Assembly: GCA_019671135.1 (NCBI GenBank)
Contig: JAHRHY010000013.1
Span: forward strand, 930,001-994,000
Length of the DNA stretch: 64,000 bases
Source of the DNA: Linnemannia hyalina
Taxonomy: Eukaryota > Mortierellomycota > Mortierellomycetes > Mortierellales > Mortierellaceae
Direction of reading: 5' to 3'
In this document: piece after piece, positions 1 to 9,628 of the stretch
Layout: each line of letters begins with the position of its first letter
Position numbering within the stretch: the stretch's first letter is position 1
The notes under the pieces: model-generated
Told to the model about the DNA's origin: nothing
Seen by the model: the letters and a program-made list of their open reading frames with translations, nothing else
Databases searched by the model: none
Program-made: the position numbers and the translations under genes

Positions 1-33
1 ACTGTAGGCTATGAGAGAACTCCGAGGATATGA

Positions 34-189
34 GGGATCAAAGAGTTCCTGTTAACGGAGCTGACGATCCCGCCCGTTCCACGTGAGGTTGAGATCAGGA
101 TCTTTCAGCACATCAAGGCCTTGGATGAGCCGATTGTAAAGCAGAATGCCAATTGCCGGAAACGCATCTTTCTACTCCGATTCATTTAG
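34..189 (+). CDS. 3' terminal exon of an unidentified gene (partial)
   Basis: A coding-looking frame of 51 codons runs from about 34 to a TAG at 187-189. It is preceded in frame by a TGA at 31-33, so it can only be the last exon of a gene entering from the left, or a relic. An AATAAA polyadenylation signal follows near 222. The peptide (for example LTIPPVPREVEIRIFQHIK) has normal composition but I do not recognise it. No convincing pyrimidine-rich splice acceptor is visible at the left boundary, so the exon start is uncertain. Confidence 0.3.
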   Translation, partial: GIKEFLLTELTIPPVPREVEIRIFQHIKALDEPIVKQNANCRKRIFLLRFI

Positions 190-550
190 TTTTTTGCCCC
201 ACCCTTTTCTCTTGATATCGCAATAAATGAAACGAAACATTGACGAGAAGCAGTTTTTAGTCGCAGCTCCAAATGAAGCATACGTGCAAAGCTGATATTC
301 ATACATTCAATTCTACCAAGGCTATTGTTCCTCTGGGTGAACAAGAACGGAAGGTGAAAAAAGGCGGGATAGAGTACAAAAGTCCGTTTGGATTGATGCG
401 CGACTGTTGCTCCTTGTGCTACAGCATCGTTAGCTATTGTGCACCTTGATGATATTCAATCGCTCCTTTCACGACCGAGTGGTACAAACTCACTTGATCA
501 GATCGCCATTTTTTTTGGCTCGGCCTCCTCCCTTCCCTCCCCGGCGCGAC

Positions 551-558
551 TATAAGAG
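551..558 (+). promoter_or_regulatory. TATA-like box
   Basis: TATAAGAG lies about 60 bp upstream of the ATG at 612. The same TATAAGA core lies about 90 bp before the F-box gene at 2232 (2141-2147). Confidence 0.35.
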
Positions 559-611
559 ACGCGATCTACCGCAACTCGAAAAATTCGACACCAAACAAAC
601 AAAAGGGCAGC

Positions 612-1658
612 ATGATTCCCACCATCCCCAAAGACGCCGTCGATCTGCTTCGCGCCACATACCCTGTCCGCACTCAAGGAGTTCCCGTCTTCAACACTTA
701 GACGTCCTTTATTTTTCTAGGAAGCTAAGGTCCACTTGCTCTTGTGCCTGCTCATTGGGGCACCACTCCTCTTGTCCTCCCGAGCAACAACAACAGCAAC
801 AATAACACACTCCCTCCTCCACCTCCAACTCCCACCTTTCGGAATCAGGTTGCTACGGCTGCGGCCGGGCTCCTTGCTTTCTCGCAGCCTGTCGCTGCAT
901 CAGCCCAGGGCTTGCAGAACGTAATCAGATTTGGTGGGCACTCAGCTCCATTTACGGCCGTACAACTTGCTAAGAAGAAGAAGGAAATAATCTCCGCTGG
1001 CTTTTCGCAACAAGAGTTGGCTACACATATTGCGATTGCCTCTCATAAGTGCAACCCGCCTCTGGTCTTCGGTCCGCCTCAGGTACTTCATTCCTTCACT
1101 GCCACATGCCCTGCGCAGAGAAGCCAGGTTGGAGGTTTTGGTTCGATGCAGTCCCAATACCCTACTGGCGCATTCCTTTCACTCCCTCCTCCTCCTGTGA
1201 ACCAGCCCACAAACATCTAGGCTCGCAATACGGACGTTGCCTCTCGGGCGCACCTGCAGCAAGGTGGCTTCGGCATGCCTGTGAATCCTGTGGTTCCTGC
1301 ACAGACGAATCAGCCAGTCCTTCCTCCGGCTCCCATTCCTGCACCTGCTGTCCTCGCCACTCCTTTCCCACTCTCATTGTGGCCAAACCAGCAAAGGTTT
1401 GGGCTTCATGGTATCGTTATCCTGGACAGTACCTCCAAATGCGCCACCCCGACTGGGGCCTCGGATTGTCTCGATCCAGATGAGTTGATGCGGCAGATGC
1501 GGGAGAATGTCGCGGTCCTGGAGGAAAGATACAGGATTATGAAGGAGGTTCTTGTGGGTGACCCAGAGTATGAGAAAAAGTTGGAGGAGTGGAAAGAGAA
1601 GATTGATAAGCAGTGGGATGAGATCTGGAGCCGCCTCTATCAGCGCCACGATCTGTAG
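612..1658 (+). CDS. hypothetical proline-rich/coiled-coil protein, spliced or decaying
   Basis: One forward frame looks coding from an ATG at 612 to a TAG at 1656-1658 but is interrupted by stops at 699, 726 and 1218. A GT-AG intron at 1197-1259 (63 bp, phase 0) removes the stop at 1218 and joins a PPPP stretch to QGGFGMPVNP. A less convincing intron at 686-784 (99 bp) would remove the first two stops. The predicted protein has an N/P-rich segment, a central unknown region and a charged C-terminal helix (from about 1470) rich in E, K and R that suggests a coiled coil. AATAAA signals follow at about 1702. I do not recognise the family. If the introns are not real, this is a pseudogene. Confidence 0.4.
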
Positions 1659-2231
1659 TATGTTTCTTTGTTAGCGTCGTGGTGGAGATGGCGAGCAAAA
1701 GAATAAATGAATAAAAAATATTTTGTTTTCATCGCATATGTTTTTTAGGTTTGCTCCTGGCACCTACTATGGGGGACGTGTCCAGTGTTACAACAAAAAG
1801 TAAAAGTAAAATAGGATGACATCCTGCAGACGGGTAATCTTCTTCCGCCCGATTGATCGTAGCCGGGGAGGGGGTACCAGCTTGTTCAGATGAATAAAAA
1901 AATGGTATGATGACAAAGAGAGAGGAGCACGCAATGCGATCTAGATAGAGTGGAGTCGTTTTCTTCACTCGTTGTCGTAAACACGATTGCTGTTCACGGG
2001 CCACCGATGGTGCAATTATTTCTTCCTGACAAATGCAAAAAAAAGAAAATCAAGAGGAGCGAATGAGACACGTGCATGGGTGTTCGCAATCAGCCTGTAT
2101 GAGCGTATGTCTTTGTCTCTCCCTTGGATCCTCTCCTGCATATAAGACACTCGCACATACTCCTTTCACCTTCAATATCACACCCATCAACAAAAACTGA
2201 TTCCCCTCCCCTCCCTATCTCTCTCTCTGGC
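1659..2231. other. intergenic: 3' UTR then F-box promoter
   Basis: It holds AATAAA-like signals at about 1702-1715 and a TATAAGA element at 2141-2147 followed by a pyrimidine-rich leader to the F-box ATG. No convincing coding frame was seen on either strand. Confidence 0.4.
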
Positions 2232-3989
2232 ATGAACCCACTATTGATTCCTGAACTCATTGAGGAAGTAGCCCGATATCTCGATCACAACGACATTGTC
2301 CATCTCCTCCTCATCAACTCCCTCTTCCACCAAGCACTCGCTCCTTTCCTGTTCGACGAGCTGAGGATCGAAGACACGCGTTCAGGCAACAAGAACAACC
2401 CATTCGACATACCAGAGGTCAAGGAAGCCCTTATCCAACACCACTATCGTATCCGCACCCTCCACGTCCGTTCCCTCAAGTCCAGCGCCTTTTCTACCAT
2501 TGCCAGCCTCCCTGGGCTGAGCAATCTCACCACGCTTTCAATTCGTGACTATCTCACTACGGAGCAGCAGTGCAACCAATTGCTAGCAGTTTTAGAGAAG
2601 TGCCCGAATTTAAGGTCACTGTATGTGGAGAGACCACCGCCAACAGAGTGGCTGGAGCCATTGCTCAAGTCTATCGCGAGGGCATTGCCGGCTCTTCAAG
2701 AACTGGAGCTGTTTACCGAGGGGCAGCCCATAGTCTCGCCACGAGTCGCCCGAGAGTTTTTTGAGACTTGTTCCTCCGAGCTGGTGGCTATGACCTTGGG
2801 ACTGATGTTCTACTCGGACGACCTTGACGAGGACGAGTATGAGTCATTGATGCTACCTGTGGATGGATCGCAAACCCATCCCAAGCTCAAGTACTTTTCT
2901 CTACGCTCCCATGTCCATTCAGATGAGCCCCGAATTGTCCCCGCTGTCTTGTCGACTTTTCTCCGGGGATGCAAGAGTCTCGAAGTCGTCGATGACACTC
3001 TCACCTTCAAGGCCTCGAGCCTGTCGTGGATCCATGCACACCCCGAGATCCTTGACGCCTTGCAAGAGGCGATGGGTGTTCGTCTGATGGCGCTCGTAAT
3101 GATCAGCAGCGAGGACATTCTCGAGATGGAGAACTTTGTCGCCCACGAGATCAGCAACTTTGGTGGCCAACGACGAGACGACGGAATACAACAGGTCTGG
3201 CACACCATCTTCCTCATGACTTGTCCGCCACCAGGATCCGCCAGTCTGCGAGCTCTAGTCGATGCCTCTCGGAAGGGTCTGCAGAAATTGATCATCTGCG
3301 ACAGTGATTATGTCGTTGGTTCGGAACTCCACTCGGTTTTTCATCAGGGTCGGTCGCTGGCTATGATGAACTTTGACAACTTCCCCACGATTCACGCCTC
3401 GGACTTGCTATCGTCTCCTTGGAATTCTCGTTGGTTGACTACGCTCAAGATTAGGATCGCAGGCATCCCACGCCCCGATGTGCAAAGGGACTACAAAAAT
3501 CGACCGATACCTGAAGGGACGCCGTTGCACAGTGGGACTGTGGAAGAGAGTCGAATGATCCAACGGCGTGTTTATTCCCAGCTAGGGTCCTTGGCGAATC
3601 TAAGAGTGCTGGAACTAGGAACGACCTACCATCGAGGAAACGTGGTGCGAGAGAATGGCAAGAATGGGGATTACGTGGCGTTCGATCATATGCTTCAGGT
3701 GACTAGTTTGGAGATGACACTTGAGAGTGGACTGGATTTGTTGTCTGGATTGACAAGGTTGAGGGAGCTAAATGTCGGCACCATGGACCATCGGATCGGA
3801 AAGAAGGAGCTCTTTTGGATGCAGCGGCATTGGCCGTACTTGACGGACGTACGAGGGTTGGTGAGGACTCATGTTGAGGTGGATGGGTGGAGTGGAGTGG
3901 CAACGAATATCATCTCGTTACCGTTTGGGAGGGTAAGTGGGTCTGACCCCGAGGTCTTGGACTGTAAACTCAGCTTTTTTGTAGAGTAA
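2232..3989 (+). CDS. F-box/LRR-like protein, type I (585 aa)
   Basis: Intronless gene of 585 codons. The ATG at 2232 is chosen because the F-box begins at once (MNPLLIPELIEEVARYLDHN) and a TATA-like box and pyrimidine-rich leader lie directly upstream. The F-box spans about residues 3-45. It should bind Skp1 and make the protein a substrate adaptor of an SCF ubiquitin ligase (family knowledge). The rest is a long leucine-rich solenoid-like region that would recognise an unknown substrate. The C-terminal third carries the signature shared with paralogues at 36.2, 51.3, 53.3, 57.6 and 59.8 kb: IPRPDV, then an IQRRVYSQL stretch, LEMTLESGLDLLSGL and MDHRIGKKELFWMQ. It is the only intact type I member in the left half of the window. 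Confidence 0.85.
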   Translation: MNPLLIPELIEEVARYLDHNDIVHLLLINSLFHQALAPFLFDELRIEDTRSGNKNNPFDIPEVKEALIQHHYRIRTLHVRSLKSSAFSTIASLPGLSNLTTLSIRDYLTTEQQCNQLLAVLEKCPNLRSLYVERPPPTEWLEPLLKSIARALPALQELELFTEGQPIVSPRVAREFFETCSSELVAMTLGLMFYSDDLDEDEYESLMLPVDGSQTHPKLKYFSLRSHVHSDEPRIVPAVLSTFLRGCKSLEVVDDTLTFKASSLSWIHAHPEILDALQEAMGVRLMALVMISSEDILEMENFVAHEISNFGGQRRDDGIQQVWHTIFLMTCPPPGSASLRALVDASRKGLQKLIICDSDYVVGSELHSVFHQGRSLAMMNFDNFPTIHASDLLSSPWNSRWLTTLKIRIAGIPRPDVQRDYKNRPIPEGTPLHSGTVEESRMIQRRVYSQLGSLANLRVLELGTTYHRGNVVRENGKNGDYVAFDHMLQVTSLEMTLESGLDLLSGLTRLRELNVGTMDHRIGKKELFWMQRHWPYLTDVRGLVRTHVEVDGWSGVATNIISLPFGRVSGSDPEVLDCKLSFFVE

Positions 3990-4135
3990 AACTAGAATAG
4001 TACCAGCGGCTTCGCTCGCGTGGAGCAAGTGTAAGCCGATAAAAAGTGGTGGTGGTTGAATATTACAATATTTATTTTGTGATTGTCAGTTCCTCGTTTC
4101 TCTCTCTCGCTTCTTGCCGCGTGCAGCTCGAGAAT

Positions 4136-4327
4136 ATGAACCTGAGCGGATTTGTCTATCCACAAGACTTGTCTGACATTTTTTGCAAAGGCGGTTCTGA
4201 GGATGGGCCGGCTCAGGACGAAAATGCAAATACGGTCTTCGTTGCAAGTCCTTCCTCAGCACTCCAAGGCCGATGGCTCATGCCCATTCATTACGGACAT
4301 TTCGAGCCGAGACTGGACATACGCTGC
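4136..4327 (+). other. open coding-like stretch of unknown origin
   Basis: An ATG-initiated frame (starting MNLSGFVYPQDLSDIF) runs openly into repeat module B, where it ends after a few codons. The composition is protein-like, but there is no recognised family, promoter or terminator. It may be the remains of a gene interrupted by the repeat module. Confidence 0.2.
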
Positions 4328-4806
4328 CATGGGCTAGGATTCGTTTTTTCTGTCAGCTGATCGGCGAGATATGCGGAACTAGATCTTTGAACACATGCGC
4401 GACTTCTCCAAGCTGCACGGGATCACACGAAGGATTCGAATATCTGAACATGACCTGGAAGAGCAGGATGTCTCGCGACAAATAAAAAATGGGGCACTAT
4501 CACCGGTGGACTGACACGCTCTCTTTCTTTGCCTCTTTGTCAACAGCACCATTTCTCCTCTTCCCACAATTCACTTCTCCACCATCACCATCATCTCCAC
4601 CATCCCCAGCTTGACCCTCAATCGTTCGACATTATCTTCAGTATCTCCAGCATCCTTGTAAGAGAACTAGCATGCTCGGTTAGATATCCCAGTGATCTCA
4701 TAGTAAGCCGCAGTGCACTAACGCAACACCCTGGTGAAGCACGTTTCCTCCTAGATTTAGTTATTTCCATTTATTAACAGATCAAGAATAAACAGAATAT
4801 AAACAT
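4328..4806 (+). repeat. repeat module B, diverged copy 1
   Basis: This stretch aligns by eye along its length with 22299-22800 (plus) and with the mirror segment 24364-24865 (minus). Shared landmarks include the gatatgcggaact, gaatatctgaacatg and agaactagcatgctcggtt strings and a poly-pyrimidine block. Faint coding remnants are visible in two frames, each with stops. Its left edge is at the CATGG that also marks the module A/B junction in the palindrome arms. Confidence 0.6.
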
Positions 4807-4961
4807 CAAACTCTCTTGAAATGTTCAATTTCATCCCTCAAGAATGATCCCAATCCACCCGCTCCTGCTCTCAGGAGTCGTCCGTGTCGAGGGCTGGTTC
4901 CTTCCACTCTGGGTCCCTAGCCCCATGCCTGCCGACAAGCGCGAACTCCATCCTCAAGACT

Positions 4962-5356
4962 CGATTATCTGCTCACATACAAATGTCGATCGCATTATCT
5001 CCTTTTTTTTGTGGGCCTTTATTTTGGTCATTCGCCTTGCCGTACACTTCCATGCCTTTTTTCGTACCTTTGCTTGCAACTTCAATTCACGTCTTGTCCA
5101 TCAATAACCAAGGCTGATTTGTATCCTCATCTACTTGAGTCACCACTCTTTTTTCGTTTTCTACCTCCCTTGCGTTCCTCCTTCTCCGTCTTTTCCTCTT
5201 TACCCGCTTACTCCCTTCCATTCTCCACACTTCTCCAGCAGAACTTCGCTCATAGCCCATCAGCACCCACTCATTTAAAAAATCTCTCTCTTCAACTATG
5301 TCTGACCAAAAGCCGTGTTACGAGATTGGGCGTTTCTCCGTCAACTGCAACGCTCA
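4962..5356 (+). repeat. repeat module A, diverged copy 1 (promoter of a small gene)
   Basis: Homologous to 21568-22299 (apart from a 323-bp insertion there) and to 24865-25271 on the minus strand. It includes the upstream region and the first 20 codons of the small gene at 5298. Homology stops abruptly at 5356 (AACGCTCA). In this locus module A lies downstream of module B; in the palindrome arms A precedes B directly. Confidence 0.6.
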
Positions 5357-5501
5357 AGGAACCTACAAGTGTCGCCACAACACCACCAATGCCGCGTCGG
5401 TTCCTGCCAAACCCCAAGGAGCAGTAGTTGCTACATCTGCAACTAATGCAATTGATCGCTCCAAGGTCGCCAGTGATGGTGCAGGCAAGCCATCCAAGTG
5501 A
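5298..5501 (+). CDS. small protein of 67 aa, unknown
   Basis: An ATG at 5298 with a pyrimidine-rich leader opens a 67-codon frame beginning MSDQKPCYEIGRFSVNCNA. The peptide has three cysteines, a KCRHNTTN segment and an Ala/Ser/Lys-rich tail. It has no signal peptide or membrane segment. AATAAA at about 5558 ends the unit. The first 20 codons and the promoter recur in both palindrome arms, where a different 3' sequence is attached. Conservation of the N-terminal frame (one Asp/Tyr and one Val/Ile change) supports real coding in the past. Function unknown. Confidence 0.45.
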   Translation: MSDQKPCYEIGRFSVNCNAQGTYKCRHNTTNAASVPAKPQGAVVATSATNAIDRSKVASDGAGKPSK

Positions 5502-5851
5502 ACACCAGCATTCAGCCAGCCGCAGGAAAATAGGCCTAGGTGTGACGCGTATGCGTCAAATAAAGTGAGTTGTTGTCCGTGTTTGTTTGTTTCAGTCTTT
5601 CAATTGAGCATCATTTTCCGCCTTTTCTTGTAGTTCCACATTTTCTACCTTCCATGCCAATGTTGGATCGGGCCACTCGCATGCCTACGACACCTATTAG
5701 TGAAATCATACACGATCAATATGCAGCTTCGAACGATGAGGGATTTGAAATCTCGAAAAGTGGTATGTTACTTTCTTGCACAGCAAAGTGGAGTGAAAAA
5801 AGGTGTTCTCGCACTATAGTTTCAGGGCACGTATGTGATCGCCATGGCTAA

Positions 5852-6200
5852 AAAAAGAGCACACAGAAGAAGCGATTTCCCAAAAACGGGGCGATCATTG
5901 CGCATCATAATTAAAATTCTTGCTTGCTGGTAAAAGAGCCCCCATTACTCGTTCAATAGGCGAAAGTAGTACAGTACAGTACATGGTGATGTGGGTGGCG
6001 CCTCCCATTCCAGCAAAAACAAAGAATAGATGCTGCAAATTAAAGGGAAACCAAAGCATTGTTTGTCTATTTATTGTCTTGCCGCTCGCCGTCTAGTTCA
6101 TTATTGTTAATCAGAGGATAGAACTCATTCCGACCCCAAGGATGAATGCACACTCCAAATAAGGAAGGGCTTTGTACTCCCATCCGAACCATCTCTCTGA
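5852..6200 (+). repeat. duplicated promoter segment, copy 1 (partner 61303-61690)
   Basis: Blocks shared with 61303-61690 include a cgatcattg...taattaaa block, a cattactcgttcaat-type block, and an almost identical stretch reading ccaaataaggaagggctttg at about 6154. Spacing between blocks is similar. Both copies precede members of one Q-rich gene pair, so gene and promoter were duplicated together. Confidence 0.55.
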
Positions 6201-6325
6201 CTGCCCGCTTTCTTTGTCTTTTTTCCACCTTCATCTCTATTGTCCTCTTCATAGTTTTTGTCAAGTCGTTTGCTTTTGTGTCAATACCCTCGCCGCTGGG
6301 CTCTCTCTCCATCCGCAACTCTTTT

Positions 6326-6333
6326 TATAAATA
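6326..6333 (+). promoter_or_regulatory. TATA box (TATAAATA)
   Basis: TATAAATACCC lies about 120 bp upstream of the ATG at 6453. The paralogue has CATAAATACCC at 61821, about 85 bp upstream of its ATG. Confidence 0.5.
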
Positions 6334-6452
6334 CCCCTGTCCTTTTGTTTTCTTTCTCTTCACCCTCACCACACATAACCCCTTCCTCATCACACAAAGC
6401 TATACAACGTCTTCCGTCTATATCCACAACCAGTGTCAAGAACCCTAACATC

Positions 6453-7133
6453 ATGTCGAAGACCATCACCCTCCAAGAATACCGTGAACTACAGCAGCGC
6501 GACCGGGAACGCGAACAAGATGATTCATTCAACAAGTCACACGTTAGAAATAAATCCATATCCAACGCCCAACTCCCTTCACCCCCTCACCCAACAACAA
6601 TGTACACCGCAGAGGATCAGCTGAAGCGCACCAACACAGTTCCACACGTCTCTGCCTCCACCCTCCCATCGGCCGCCCTCCCATCGGCCGCCCCTGCCGC
6701 CAACTCCGCCACTGCGATTGTCACCACATCCGGTCCTGCCTCTTCAAGCTTCAGCGCAACCGCCTCCCAACAGAAACTTGCACAAAACCAACAACAAATC
6801 CTCGCCCAGATGCAACAACAGCAACAACAGCACGCACAACAACAGCTCGTACATCAACAACTCCATACACAACAACAGCAGACATCCCCTACTCCTTTCA
6901 CTCCGATCTACACCATCGACGCCTTCATCACCCGGTATGCACACAAGCTGCAAAGCCTGGACCACTCGATCAAAGGAAAGGTGCTCACCGCTGGGACCCT
7001 CAAGAGCGACCCCTCACAAGGTCAAAGACGTCGAGAGCTCTATTCGAGTATCAGCAGCTACGAGGCCAAGCTCCTCGAGTATGAGGACAAGATCGAAAAG
7101 CTGTTCAGACTCAAGATCTGCAATGGCAAGTAA
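6453..7133 (+). CDS. Q-rich protein with conserved C-terminal helical domain (226 aa)
   Basis: The ATG at 6453 gives MSKTITLQEYRELQQRDRE. The order is: an N-terminal EYR/RER charged helix; the motif LPSPPHPTTMYTAEDQ; an Ala/Ser/Pro-rich middle; a Gln-rich tract (about residues 115-145); and a C-terminal domain of about 75 residues starting PIYTIDAFITRYAHKL and ending EYEDKIEKLFRLK. The paralogue at 61906-62637 conserves both ends and the Q tract but not the spacer. Absence of a signal peptide and the Q-rich middle suggest a nuclear or cytosolic scaffold or transcription-related role, but this is inference; no known domain was recognised. Confidence 0.7.
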   Translation: MSKTITLQEYRELQQRDREREQDDSFNKSHVRNKSISNAQLPSPPHPTTMYTAEDQLKRTNTVPHVSASTLPSAALPSAAPAANSATAIVTTSGPASSSFSATASQQKLAQNQQQILAQMQQQQQQHAQQQLVHQQLHTQQQQTSPTPFTPIYTIDAFITRYAHKLQSLDHSIKGKVLTAGTLKSDPSQGQRRRELYSSISSYEAKLLEYEDKIEKLFRLKICNGK

Positions 7134-8193
7134 AACCCCCTCCATTTTGTATCCCCTTTTATCCCCTGTCCCCCCGGGGGGGGGGGGGGGGGGGGGGGAT
7201 GGTTCATGCCACTCTCGTTCATTTTCTCTTTTTTTTCTATTGTCGTTCTATCCACCTGCATTGCGGATTTTTTTTTCATTCCATTCTTTTCTTAGGCCTT
7301 TCTAGCTCCATCTTACTATGGTACTCCATCTTTTCTCTCTCTCTCTCTAATAAACAACGTCTTGTTCAAATTGATGCAGAGGTCCACTCGATAGTTACAT
7401 TTTTTTTTCGCTTCCTCATCAAGAGAAGGAAACGTTGGAAAGGAGGATAAGGTGACCAGGGTGAAGGAGAGGAGGGTCTTTGGAGAAAAGAAGAAAAAAA
7501 AAATTGTGCTATGGAGACAAATATCACCAGCGTAGAGAGGCAACTCAATTGATTTTTTAACGCGACGCGTGTCGATGATCAAAGATGTTGCGAAGCGAAG
7601 AACAAGAGCTTATTATGTACTTTGTTTTCGTAGATGGAACTGAAAACAATGCATACCATCCATCTGCCAGAGATAGGGGACAAGAGAAGAGGAAAGGTGT
7701 CATGCATTGTACTTAAGAAAACAAGTAATCTGCGCTATGAAGTACCCTGAGTCGATCATTGTTCACAGCCCATTGTCGTGGTTGTTTACAGTTCTTTTTA
7801 AGACAAACGTATCTGTTGTGGTGGATGTGCGCATGGAGAAAAAAAAAAGTGTGGCCCCACTTTCAATTGCCTCCAATGTGCTCGTCTCGGTCAATCCACA
7901 GTACTACGACCCTGACCAGGATTGGAAAGATGGGAACAAATGTTTTTTATTTTGCGTTCGATTAGGAACTATTTAAAAGAAAGAGAGCAATGAGCTTGAA
8001 GAGGAAGGAAAAATACAAAAGTGAGTCGCAACGGATCAACTTGCAAAGGTCCCTTCAAGAATTGGGATATTACCAAGCAAGACAAAGAAGGGGTGGTAGT
8101 GCAGGGCATGCTAAGGCCATGTGGCTCGGGCAAAAAGCGGGTTTGAAGGAGTCATGGCCACCCCTCGGCGACGAATTTTCCTCTTTTTCTCTT

Positions 8194-8243
<50 letters not shown>

Positions 8244-8299
8244 TTCCTCATCTCAGACCTCTCATCCTGTATTCACCATCTATTTTCCTTGAAAGTATA
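7134..8299. other. intergenic with homopolymer and CT microsatellite
   Basis: It holds a run of 23 G at 7176-7198 just after the Q-rich gene stop codon, an AATAAA at about 7349, and a (CT)n tract at about 8198-8234 running into (AC)n at 8235-8243. No convincing gene was seen. Confidence 0.5.
7176..7198. repeat. poly-G run (23 nt) preceded by C run
   Basis: A C run abuts 23 consecutive G, forming a potential self-pairing and quadruplex-capable sequence in the 3' UTR of the Q-rich gene. Its exact length may be unreliable in an assembly. Confidence 0.7.
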
Positions 8300-9628
8300 A
8301 TGGTAACGACGATAACAGGACAACCACAGTCGCCACGGACGGTGTTAATTGTTGGTGCGGGGATATGAGGGTATTGTGCTTGGTACCCTCATCGAAAACG
8401 CACGCATCGCTTATATTATTGTGGAACGTGCTTTGACTGTCAAGCCCCTAGGTAAATGCACTTCCTTGTTTATCTCATCATATGCACAGCGCAACAGAGA
8501 GCGATCGTAATATTTACTGCTCTTTGCTTATGACTGAAACAGGATCGGCACTTTCGATCGGAGGGAAAGTGCTCCCTGCGTCGGAACATGAGTCCTTACT
8601 CGACGAGATCGTGGCAATGGGCAAGCCCATGGCGACCGTACAACTGTTCCGAGAGTCTGAGGACTTTGAACTCTTTTCTACGCGTAGTTTCCTGCAGTGG
8701 GAAGAGTTGTAAGCCTCTTTCTATTTTTTCTCGCTGACACAGGCGCTTATATCTCCTTCCCCGTACCTTTTTTTTGTCCAACTAATTTAACGGCCACCCC
8801 AACCTTTGGCGACAACTAACCCTACACCAAACGGGTTTTTTTTGTTTAGTTAGGGTGTCAGTGTGCTAAACTAAATTTCATTCCCCTCCCTCTCCTTCGT
8901 CTTTGATCTCATCTATTCCCATAGTGTGTTTAGCACGGCTAACCTGTCCGTGTGTTGAATTGCCATCCCGCCACCACACTACAGCAGCGCAGGAGCAACA
9001 ATGTGGCCAGGTCCTCAGAGCTGCGCAATCGATGTGCGACGAGATCCGCAATTTCTTGATCCCATTGAGATAGAAGGAAGGACTCTTGGGAGACATGTTT
9101 GATCGGACCCCCGAGGAGTTGATATCTAAAATCATGTTGGAAGAGATGATGTTTACGACTTGGCATTCTTCATAAGTACTTTTCAGGAACGATCAATTCG
9201 ATCATGGACGGTCAACTCTAGCTGACCAAATATCTTTTTCTACTTCACACAGTGACCAGCATGCCACAAGTTTCATTCCGCAGGAGGAAAAGGTTCGTAC
9301 ATGCAAAAAGAGCATCCACTTTTTTTACATTAAAGTTGAAGTCGTGGTGGAAATCGTGGAAACTCTAACGGGGACAGAATGAACTCTAACAAGTAGCAAA
9401 GTTTTTCCAACAGGCGCAATGGCAGCGATGCAGGACGCGATCGCGCTCGCCAACTTGGCCTACACCCTTCCCCCCAACGGTGTCAAAGGCATTCACCAAA
9501 TGGTCATCGAATACCAGGCGTGCAAAGACTCTCTAGAAAGGCATTGGAGGAGCGATAGCAGGTTGGATCTCGAGTCGGATCCCAAATGGGCTTGGGATAG
9601 GTCCATGCGGACCAAAGTTTCTTGCTAA
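8300..9628 (+). pseudogene. FAD-binding monooxygenase relic
   Basis: An ATG at 8300 is followed by a Rossmann start (VLIVGAGI), then a frameshift at the GxGxxG motif, after which GIVLGTLIENARIAYIIVER is readable. An intron at 8452-8542 joins KPLG to SALSIGGKVLPASEHE, the usual second segment of fungal PF01494-type (UbiH/PheA-like) monooxygenases. That frame stops at 8710. A middle remnant at about 9040-9170 reads GDMFDRTPEELISKIMLEE after further stops. A C-terminal remnant at 9419-9628 reads AMAAMQDAIALANLAYTLPP, matching the conserved helix after the FAD-binding GD motif. The substrate-binding region is mostly missing. Intact enzymes use FAD and NAD(P)H to hydroxylate aromatic or polyketide substrates; this copy cannot. 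Confidence 0.75.

Larger units (their letters stand above)
5502..6452. other. intergenic, contains duplicated promoter segment
   Basis: An open frame at about 5655-5851 looks weakly coding but has no recognised family. The segment 5852-6200 is duplicated upstream of the paralogue at 61906. A TATAAATA box lies at 6326-6333. Confidence 0.35.
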
